Source of the DNA: Streptomyces collinus
GTDB taxonomy: Bacteria > Actinomycetota > Actinomycetes > Streptomycetales > Streptomycetaceae
Reading direction: 5' to 3'
Assembly (NCBI RefSeq): GCF_031348265.1
Contig: NZ_CP133771.1
Span: forward strand, 2,852,001-2,916,000
Length of the DNA: 64,000 nucleotides
Below the pieces are notes generated by a model. That model ran no database searches and had not been told where the DNA came from. It saw nothing but the letters and a program-made list of their open reading frames with translations. Of the stretch, positions 55,364 through 64,000 are shown one piece after another (position 1 is the first letter of the stretch; the number at the start of each line of letters is the position of its first letter). A program made the position numbers and the translations under genes.

Positions 55364-56232
55364 GAGTACTCCTTCCGCATGCGGTTCAACAGCGCCCTGC
55401 TGTCCGCGGACGAGGTCTTCAGCGACAGCCGGTTGTGCGCCTCCAGATGGGCCACGACGTCCGCGCGCTGGTCGAGGTAGACGGACGCGGAGAGGATCTC
55501 GCTGTAGACGATGTCGGGCAGCTCCCGCTCCTCGAACCGGAAGTAGGTGAAGGGCGCGCACGCCCCGACGTGGGCGCCCGCGTCGAACGGCACGATGTCG
55601 ACGCTGACGTGCTCCAGCTCGGACGCCTCCAGGAGCCGGTCGATCTGGTCCCGCATCACCTCGGGGCCGCCCACCACCCGGTGCAGCACGGCCTCCTCCA
55701 TCACCACCCACAGCGTGGGCGCGTCCGGCTTGGTGAGCAGGCCCTGGCGGCGCAGCCGCAGCTCCACGCGCCGGTCGAGGCCGTCCTCACCGTCGTTGGG
55801 GAAGCCGCCGCGCAGCACGGCACGGGCGTAGCCGGGCGTCTGGAGCAGGCCCGTGACGTAGTGCGGCTCGTAGGTGCGCAGGGTTCTCGCGCCGGTCTCC
55901 AGGCTCACGTAGGCCGTGAACCAGGACGGCATCACATCGCGGTACGGGTGCCACCAGCCGGGCTCGTTGGCCCGCTCGGCCAGGGTGACGAACTCGTCGA
56001 TCTCCTGCCGGCCGGCCCCGTAGGTCTCCAGCAGCTTCTCGACGTAGAGGATCTTCAGGCCGACCTCGGCCTTCTCCAGGCGGCGGATGGTCAGCGGGGT
56101 GACGCGCAGGGCCCTGGCGGCGTCGTCGAGGGACAGGCCCGCGTGCTGCCTGGCCTCCTGGAGCCGGCGGCCCAGGATCATGCGCAGAACGGTGGGGGCA
56201 CCGGCGCCGGTTCCTGGTCGCGGGTCGCTCAC
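55360..56232 (-). CDS. XRE family regulator with DUF5753 domain
   Basis: The protein has 290 residues from ATG 56232. HTH at about 18-72 (LGRRLQEARQHAGLSLDDAA, TPLTIRRLEK). The DUF5753 region follows: WWHPYRDVMPSWFTAYVSLE, YEPHYVTGLLQTPGYARAVL, LWVVMEEAVLHRVVGG. Coupled to the DUF397 gene; such pairs often affect development. Confidence 0.94.
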   Translation of the reverse strand: MSDPRPGTGAGAPTVLRMILGRRLQEARQHAGLSLDDAARALRVTPLTIRRLEKAEVGLKILYVEKLLETYGAGRQEIDEFVTLAERANEPGWWHPYRDVMPSWFTAYVSLETGARTLRTYEPHYVTGLLQTPGYARAVLRGGFPNDGEDGLDRRVELRLRRQGLLTKPDAPTLWVVMEEAVLHRVVGGPEVMRDQIDRLLEASELEHVSVDIVPFDAGAHVGACAPFTYFRFEERELPDIVYSEILSASVYLDQRADVVAHLEAHNRLSLKTSSADSRALLNRMRKEYS

Positions 56233-56480
56233 GCCGTGCCTCCTGAGGGGTCGTCATCGCCGCTCGTTCTGCGAGGACTTGAACGATGCGTCGGATCGTT
56301 CCGCCCAGGCGGTTCCGTCCTTCTGAAATTATCAGGGAGATGGTTGCAGCGTGAACTGCTCTCCGAGCATAGTTACGTGTGTGACCAGGGTGCCGGAAGC
56401 ACCAACCCCCACCTCCGGCCGGTCCGTTGCCCGCTCGCCTCTTCCTCGACTTCGCCCACCCCCCACGGAAGGCGATCGCC

Positions 56481-56927
56481 GTGTCCCCCCACACGACATC
56501 CACTCCCCGGTTCCTGGACGCGGTGCGCCCGGACCGCACCGAATGGCTGGAGCTGCCGCCGCAGCGCACCAGTGTCAGAGTCGCCCGTCATGCCATGCAA
56601 GCACGGCTGGCCGCGTGGCAGGTGCCCGAGGAGGCGTGCGCGAACGCCGTGCTGCTCGTGTCCGAGCTGGTGACCAACGCTCTGCTGCACACGCTCGGCG
56701 AGCGGATCCTGTGCGGCGTCCAGCTGATGACGGACGCGCGTTTCCGGCTGGAGGTGCACGACGGCGACCTCACGGGCCGCGGCATCCCCGACCGCTGCCC
56801 CGGCCCCGACGACGAGAACGGCCGCGGCCTGCTGCTCGTCCGGGAGATCGCCGACGCCTGGGGCATCACCCGCTCGACCCTCACGGGCGGCAACGCGGTG
56901 TGGGCGAGCCTGGGGACGCGGTTATAG
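56481..56927 (+). CDS. Anti-sigma-type ATP-binding protein (RsbW-like HATPase)
   Basis: The protein has 148 residues from GTG 56481 (GGAAGG upstream). Bergerat-fold kinase without a phosphotransfer domain: N-box SELVTNALLHT, G2-box DENGRGLLLVREIADAWG. Typical Streptomyces single-domain HATPases bind sigma or anti-anti-sigma factors. It is divergent from the XRE-DUF397 pair, with which such genes often co-occur. Confidence 0.92.
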   Translation: MSPHTTSTPRFLDAVRPDRTEWLELPPQRTSVRVARHAMQARLAAWQVPEEACANAVLLVSELVTNALLHTLGERILCGVQLMTDARFRLEVHDGDLTGRGIPDRCPGPDDENGRGLLLVREIADAWGITRSTLTGGNAVWASLGTRL

Positions 56928-56957
56928 CGCGGGGGCGGCCCCTCGCTGTGCGGCGCC

Positions 56958-57911
56958 TCAGAACCCGAGCTTGCGCAGCTGCCGGGGATCGCGCTGCCAG
57001 TCCTTCGCGACCTTCACATGGAGATCGAGGAAGACCGGGGTGCCGAGCAGCGCCTCGATCTGCTTGCGGGACTTGATGCCGACCTCCTTCAGGCGCTTGC
57101 CCTTGGGGCCGATGACGATGCCCTTCTGGCTGGGGCGCTCGATGTAGACGAAGGCGTGGATGTCGAGGAGGGGCTTGTCGGCGGGGCGGTCCTCGCGGGG
57201 GAGCATCTCCTCGACGACGACCGCGATGGAGTGCGGCAGCTCGTCGCGGACGCCCTCCAGCGCGGCCTCGCGGATCAGCTCCGCGATCATGACCTGCTCG
57301 GGCTCGTCGGTGAGCTCGCCGTCCGGGTAGAGCGCCGGACCCTCCGGCAGCAGCGGGACGATCAGGTCGGCCAGCAGGCCCACCTGCTGGTCGCCGACCG
57401 CCGACACCGGGACGATCTCCGCCCACTCGAAGCCGAGTTCCGTGCCGAGCTGGTCGATCGCGATGAGCTGCTCGGCGAGCGTCTTGCCGTCCACCAGGTC
57501 GGTCTTCGTGACGATGGCGATCTTGGGCGTCTTCTTGATGGACGCCAGTTCCTTGGCGATGAAGCGGTCACCGGGACCGAGCTTCTCGTTCGCCGGGAGA
57601 CAGAAGCCGATCACGTCGACCTCGGCCCACGTCGTGCGCACGACGTCGTTGAGCCGCTCGCCCAGCAGCGTGCGCGGCTTGTGCAGGCCCGGGGTGTCGA
57701 CCAGGATCAGCTGGGCGTCCGGGCGGTGCACGATGCCCCGCACCGTGTGCCGCGTCGTCTGCGGCTGGTTCGCCGTGATCGCCACCTTCTGGCCGACCAG
57801 AGCATTCGTGAGGGTGGACTTGCCCGCGTTGGGGCGGCCCACGAAGCAGGCGAAGCCGGCCCTGTGGACGGCCCCGGCCGGCTCTTCGGATGACTGGGTA
57901 CGAACGCTCAT
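56958..57911 (-). CDS. era: GTPase Era
   Basis: The protein has 317 residues from ATG 57911. G1 is GRPNAGKST, G3 DTPGLHK, G4 TKTD. The C-terminal KH domain has KGIVIGPKGKRLKEVG. Binds 16S rRNA during 30S assembly. N-terminal extension of about 15 residues. Start of the housekeeping block interrupted here by the amtB-PII insertion and a secreted-protein gene. Confidence 0.98.
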   Translation of the reverse strand: MSVRTQSSEEPAGAVHRAGFACFVGRPNAGKSTLTNALVGQKVAITANQPQTTRHTVRGIVHRPDAQLILVDTPGLHKPRTLLGERLNDVVRTTWAEVDVIGFCLPANEKLGPGDRFIAKELASIKKTPKIAIVTKTDLVDGKTLAEQLIAIDQLGTELGFEWAEIVPVSAVGDQQVGLLADLIVPLLPEGPALYPDGELTDEPEQVMIAELIREAALEGVRDELPHSIAVVVEEMLPREDRPADKPLLDIHAFVYIERPSQKGIVIGPKGKRLKEVGIKSRKQIEALLGTPVFLDLHVKVAKDWQRDPRQLRKLGF

Positions 57912-57961
57912 GGCGCCCATTGTCCCTGATCCTCGGAGCCGCCCCGCACCGGATGCGCCCG

Positions 57962-58004
57962 GTGAGCTTCCCGAAACCCTCACGCAACGAAACGTCACGG
58001 AAAC
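57962..58004 (+). promoter_or_regulatory. Candidate GlnR site before amtB
   Basis: Spaced elements GTGAG-n6-GAAAC-n6-GCAAC, then TCACG and GAAAC (58000-58004), resembling the GlnR consensus gTnAC-n6-GaAAC repeated. The first unit fits with one mismatch; the second is imperfect. It lies about 80-120 bases upstream of the amtB start, where GlnR sites are expected. Confidence 0.45.
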
Positions 58005-58046
58005 ACACCCGTACGCAACCGGAAACGAGGGGCGGTGAATCTCTGA

Positions 58047-59726
<1,680 letters not shown>

Positions 59727-59757
59727 GCACCCGGCCCCCACCCCCGTGCGCGAAGGC

Positions 59758-60234
59758 TCAGTCGAACACGAACGGGCCCGGGGACTGCGGCCCGCTCGCC
59801 GTGCACGTGATGGTGATGCCGAAGACGGTCATCTTCAGCGAGCCGCCGAAGGCCTCCAGGCTGTCGCCGGACGCCACGGTGCCGCTGAGCGGGCCGACCT
59901 CGACGGGAGCTCCGGCGGCCATCGCCGGGTTCTCCGTGCCGGTGAAGTCGACGGTGCCGCCGCCGGCCTTCACCAGGGTGAGGGTGGACGAGATCGAGTC
60001 CTCACCGAGCCCGATCGGCGCGGTGATGGCGGAGGACTTGACGGTGAGGGTGGCGGCGGTGCCGTCCTGCGTGGCCGTGAGGGTGGCCTCGCCGCTGCCG
60101 AAGCTGCCGCAGTCGGCGTTGATCGTCGCCGTCTGGGGGGTGACGGCGAGGGCTGCGGGGGCGAAGGCGAGCCCGGTGACCGCGAGGGCCCCGGCCGCCA
60201 GTGCCGCACCTGCTCCGATTCGCTTGCATCTCAT
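59758..60234 (-). CDS. Secreted protein of unknown function
   Basis: The protein has 158 residues from ATG 60234. A Sec signal peptide is followed by Thr/Ser-rich beta-strand-like sequence (LTATQDGTAATLTVKSSA, STLTLVKAGGGTVDFTG), with two Cys that could form a disulfide (INADCGSF, ITCTASG). No enzyme motif. Convergent with the PII gene. Confidence 0.75.
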   Translation of the reverse strand: MRCKRIGAGAALAAGALAVTGLAFAPAALAVTPQTATINADCGSFGSGEATLTATQDGTAATLTVKSSAITAPIGLGEDSISSTLTLVKAGGGTVDFTGTENPAMAAGAPVEVGPLSGTVASGDSLEAFGGSLKMTVFGITITCTASGPQSPGPFVFD

Positions 60235-60415
60235 GGGATTCCGGCTCCGTTTCCGTGGGGGGACCGCTCGGCAGGTGAGTGCGGGCACGCTGCGCGAGAG
60301 CCGAACCTGACGGTCCGTCGGAACTTACGGTTCCATTGATGCGCCTGGGGCAGGGGGCGGCAAGGTTGAAAACTGGCCTAATTACCGGCGGTTACAGCGA
60401 CGTTCGGCCAACCCG

Positions 60416-60769
60416 TCAGCCGGCGGTCACGGTGGTCCTGACCGTCCCGTCGGGCCCGGCCACCAGCACCGGCGTCTGTGCGCCACCGAGGTCCCGTACC
60501 GCCGCCCGGTCCTCCGCGGACGCGGTCTCCGCCTCCGTCACGACCGCCGCCGCCTCCAGGGACGTCGCGCCCGAGGCCACCGCCATCGCCACCGCCGTCT
60601 GCAGGGCACTGAGCTTCAGGGAGTCGAGGGCCACGGTGCCCGCGACATAGGTGCGTCCGGTCTCGTCCCGTACGGCCGCGCCCTCGGGCACACCGTTGCG
60701 GGCCCGCGCGGAACGGGCCAGGGTGACGATCTTGCGGTCCTCGGGGTCGAGCGCGCTGCTGTCGGTCAT
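60416..60769 (-). CDS. Cytidine-deaminase-like protein without catalytic residues
   Basis: The protein has 117 residues from ATG 60769. In Streptomyces this position is annotated cytidine deaminase (CDA/APOBEC fold). The expected HAE and PCxxC zinc motifs are missing: around the usual site it reads GTVALDSLKLSALQTA, and the only conserved trace is the general alpha/beta pattern (ALDSLKLSALQTAVAMAVAS). It is therefore unlikely to deaminate and may have a structural or regulatory role. Confidence 0.75.
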   Translation of the reverse strand: MTDSSALDPEDRKIVTLARSARARNGVPEGAAVRDETGRTYVAGTVALDSLKLSALQTAVAMAVASGATSLEAAAVVTEAETASAEDRAAVRDLGGAQTPVLVAGPDGTVRTTVTAG

Positions 60770-60806
60770 GATCCGAGCATACGGAGCGATCCGCCCCGGC
60801 CCCGTC

Positions 60807-61166
60807 TCAGGGCCGGTCGAGGCGCAGGCGGTCCGCTCGGGGCAGGCCCGCCACGACCAGGTCGTACGAGTCCTCGATGAGCTCCCGGACCAGCTGGTCC
60901 GGGAGGCCGCCGTCGACCGTGACCGTGTTCCAGTGGCGCTTGTTCATGTGCCAGCCGGGGACGATGAGGCCCTCGTACTCGCCGCGCAGGCGGACCGCCT
61001 CGTCCGGGTCGCACTTGAGGTTGGCCTTCAGGGGGCGCGCGTCGAGGAACGACAGGGCGAAGAGCTTGCCCCGGACCTTGAAGACCGAGATCTCCGGGCT
61101 GAACGGGAAGTCCTCCACCGCCGCGTTGAACGACAGGCAGAACGCGCGCAACTCCTGCGGGGTCAC
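60807..61166 (-). CDS. MmcQ/YjbR family DNA-binding-like protein
   Basis: The protein has 119 residues from GTG 61166, overlapping the stop of the CNNM gene by 4 bases. ISVFKVRGKLFALSFL, WHMNKRHWNTVTVDG and LIEDSYDLVVAGLP match the MmcQ/YjbR fold. Function unknown; coupled to its upstream neighbour. Confidence 0.93.
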   Translation of the reverse strand: MTPQELRAFCLSFNAAVEDFPFSPEISVFKVRGKLFALSFLDARPLKANLKCDPDEAVRLRGEYEGLIVPGWHMNKRHWNTVTVDGGLPDQLVRELIEDSYDLVVAGLPRADRLRLDRP

Positions 61167-62467
61167 TCCGGCTTCTCCTCCTCGGGCGGGTCCGCCGGGC
61201 CCACCGGCTCCGCCAGCACCGTCACGATCTTGTTCCGGCGGCCGGCGGCGGCCTCCGCGGTCAGGCGCAGCTCCCGGCCGTCGGGCAGGTCCACGACGGA
61301 GGAGGCTCCGGCGATGGGGACGCGGCCCAGCGCCTTGGCCAGCAGGCCGCCGACCGTCTCGACGTCCTCGTCGTCGTACTCCTCCAGGCCGTACAGCTCG
61401 CCCAGGTCGCTGATGTCGAGGCGGGCCGTGACGCGGAAGCGGTCCTCGCCGAGCTCCTCGATCGGCGGCAGTTCACGGTCGTACTCGTCGGTGATCTCGC
61501 CGACGATCTCCTCGAGGATGTCCTCGATGGTGACGATGCCGGCGGTGCCGCCGTACTCGTCGATGACGACGGCGACGTGGTTGCGTTCCTTCTGCATCTC
61601 GCGCAGCAGGTCGCCGGCGTTCTTGGTGTCGGGCACGAAGAACGCCGGGCGCATGGCCGTGGACACCTGCTCGGACTCGGCGTCGCGGCTGATGTGCGTC
61701 TTGCGGACCAGGTCCTTCAGATAGACGATCCCGACGATGTCGTCCTCGCTCTCCCCGGTCACCGGGATGCGCGAGAAGCCGGAGCGCAGGGCCAGGGTGA
61801 GGGCCTGGCGGATGGTCTTGAAGCGCTCGATGACCACCAGGTCCGTGCGCGGGACCATGACCTCGCGGACGAGGGTGTCGCCCAGCTCGAAGACGGAGTG
61901 CACCATGCGGCGCTCCTCGTCCTCGATGAGGGACTCCTTCTCAGCGAGGTCGACCAGGGCGCGCAGCTCCGCCTCGGAGGCGAACGGGCCGCGGCGGAAG
62001 CCCTTGCCGGGGGTGAGCGCGTTGCCGATGAGGATCAGCAGCGACGGGATCGGGCCCATGATCCGGGCCAGCGGCACCAGGACGTACGCCGAGACCGTCG
62101 CGGTGTTCAGCGGGTGCTGGCGGCCGATGGTGCGCGGGGAGACCCCGACGGCGACGTACGACACGAGGACCATGACCGCGATGGCGACCAGGAGGGCCTC
62201 GGTGGTGCCGTCGAACTCCTTCAGACAGCCGTACGTGATCAGCGCGGCGGCGGCCATCTCGCAGGCGACGCGGACCAGCAGCGCCACGTTCAGGTAGCGG
62301 GTCGGGTCGGCGGCGACCTGGGAGAGCTTGGCGCTGCCCCGGCGGCCGGAGCGCACGGCCTCCTCGGCGCGGAAGCTGGAGACGCGCGCGAGGCCCGCCT
62401 CCGCGCAGGCGGCGAGCCAGGCCACGACGACCAGGGCGATGGCGCCCAGGGCGAGTTGCGGACTCAT
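61163..62467 (-). CDS. CNNM/CorC-type membrane protein (hemolysin family)
   Basis: The protein has 434 residues from ATG 62467. DUF21/CNNM membrane domain (about 1-195), a CBS pair (about 205-335; VMVPRTDLVVIERF and GFSRIPVTGESEDDIVGIVY) and a C-terminal CorC_HlyC domain (DGRELRL, RRNKIVTVL). Related to magnesium/cobalt efflux proteins. Coupled to the YjbR gene; next to ybeY and phoH, a conserved cluster. Confidence 0.94.
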   Translation of the reverse strand: MSPQLALGAIALVVVAWLAACAEAGLARVSSFRAEEAVRSGRRGSAKLSQVAADPTRYLNVALLVRVACEMAAAALITYGCLKEFDGTTEALLVAIAVMVLVSYVAVGVSPRTIGRQHPLNTATVSAYVLVPLARIMGPIPSLLILIGNALTPGKGFRRGPFASEAELRALVDLAEKESLIEDEERRMVHSVFELGDTLVREVMVPRTDLVVIERFKTIRQALTLALRSGFSRIPVTGESEDDIVGIVYLKDLVRKTHISRDAESEQVSTAMRPAFFVPDTKNAGDLLREMQKERNHVAVVIDEYGGTAGIVTIEDILEEIVGEITDEYDRELPPIEELGEDRFRVTARLDISDLGELYGLEEYDDEDVETVGGLLAKALGRVPIAGASSVVDLPDGRELRLTAEAAAGRRNKIVTVLAEPVGPADPPEEEKPE

Positions 62468-62475
62468 CGTCGGCG

Positions 62476-62973
62476 TTACGAGACCGTCGGCGCCGGGGAC
62501 GGGCCGGTCAGGCCCCGCTCCGCGCGCCAGCCGTCCACGATGGCCGCCTGGAGGCCGAACATCTCGGCCTTCTCGTCCGGTTCCTCGTGGTCGTAGCCCA
62601 GCAGGTGCAGCACGCCGTGGACGGTGAGGAGCTGGAGCTCCTCGTCCATGGAGTGCTGCGTGTCCGCTTCCTTGCCCTGCTTCTGCGCGACCTCGGGGCA
62701 CAGCACGATGTCGCCGAGCAGCCCCTGCGGCGGCTCGTCGTCGTCCTTGGACGGCGGGCGCAGCTCGTCCATCGGGAAGGACATGACGTCCGTCGGCCCC
62801 GGGAGGTCCATCCACTGGATGTGGAGCTGCTCCATGGCGTCGGCGTCCACGACGATCACCGAGAGCTCGGAGAGCGGGTGGATGCGCATCCGAGCGAGCG
62901 CATAGCGGGCGATGTCGAGGATCGCCTGCTCGTCGACCTCGGTGCCGGACTCGTTGTTGACGTCGATCGACAT
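62476..62973 (-). CDS. ybeY: Endoribonuclease YbeY (rRNA maturation)
   Basis: The protein has 165 residues from ATG 62973. Zinc motif [11 protein letters not shown] with His119, His123 and His129. [10 protein letters not shown] and [10 protein letters not shown] are conserved. Processes 16S rRNA and acts in ribosome quality control. Lies 14 bases after phoH. Confidence 0.97.
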   Translation of the reverse strand: MSIDVNNESGTEVDEQAILDIARYALARMRIHPLSELSVIVVDADAMEQLHIQWMDLPGPTDVMSFPMDELRPPSKDDDEPPQGLLGDIVLCPEVAQKQGKEADTQHSMDEELQLLTVHGVLHLLGYDHEEPDEKAEMFGLQAAIVDGWRAERGLTGPSPAPTVS

Positions 62974-62987
62974 GGTGCTGTGTGTGT

Positions 62988-64000
<1,013 letters not shown>

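Overview
The window is high-GC actinobacterial chromosome, almost certainly Streptomyces. Codons are strongly GC-biased, ribosome sites and GTG/TTG starts are of the actinomycete type, and several families typical of the genus are present (DUF6284, DUF397 with XRE/DUF5753, a SAM-methyltransferase of the DUF574 type, ROK regulators, a leucine-rich leuA leader). From memory the backbone order (ppdK, glyS, znu/zur, uppS, recO, leuA, era, a CNNM/CorC protein, ybeY, phoH) resembles the S. coelicolor region around SCO2494-SCO2532. This was not checked by alignment.

Layout. (1) 1-7.8 kb is accessory DNA. A leftward small-gene operon (59-aa protein, DUF6284 protein, continuing off the window) is driven by a promoter whose -10 is covered by an 11-bp inverted repeat, and its leader carries a piece resembling the actinobacterial rRNA-operon leader. 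Rightward lie an XRE/DUF5919 regulator and a NUDIX hydrolase; leftward lie an HD-domain protein and a tandem winged-helix GntR-type protein. Next comes a three-gene leftward operon that looks foreign (visibly less GC-rich): a PD-(D/E)xK/Cap4-like nuclease, a small winged-helix middle protein and an SMC/Rad50-like ATPase with a Cys4 hook. I read it as a Lamassu-type (ABC-three-component) anti-phage system. A repeat-rich gap of about 600 bp separates it from the backbone. (2) 7.8-20.3 kb: ppdK; a ROK repressor divergent from an MGH1-like glycosidase and a debranching-type glycosidase; a membrane sulfatase-type enzyme; dusB; an MFS exporter. (3) 20.4-26 kb: VOC, GNAT, an aldo/keto reductase-TetR pair with a clear operator, a LysE exporter and an EEP-type hydrolase. 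(4) 26-34.5 kb: glyS, the zinc uptake operon znuACB with zur and two Zur-like boxes, an MFS gene, uppS, recO and two small genes. (5) 34.7-44.3 kb: a secreted peptidase-like hydrolase, a broken Abi-annotated glycosidase-like gene, a phosphatase, and a peptide-type ABC importer (with a fused permease-ATPase) coupled to a DapA-family lyase. (6) 44.3-49.2 kb: an MMPL exporter with a two-component system and a zinc-ribbon TerB protein. (7) 49.4-57 kb: leuA with leader peptide leuL, an M4 metallopeptidase with an emfourin-type inhibitor, a GH1 beta-glucosidase, methyltransferase, DUF397/XRE pair and an anti-sigma-type ATPase. (8) 57-64 kb: era, an amtB-PII pair, a secreted protein, and the era-phoH housekeeping cluster; phoH runs off the right edge.

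The main discovery candidate is the defence operon at 3366-7233 with its regulatory surroundings. Secondary points are the rRNA-leader-like sequence in the 457-760 leader, the M4 peptidase-emfourin pair, the fused DppC-DppD protein, the leuA attenuation leader, and a deaminase-like protein with no zinc ligands. I found no CRISPR array, no rRNA or tRNA gene, and no intact transposase or integrase.
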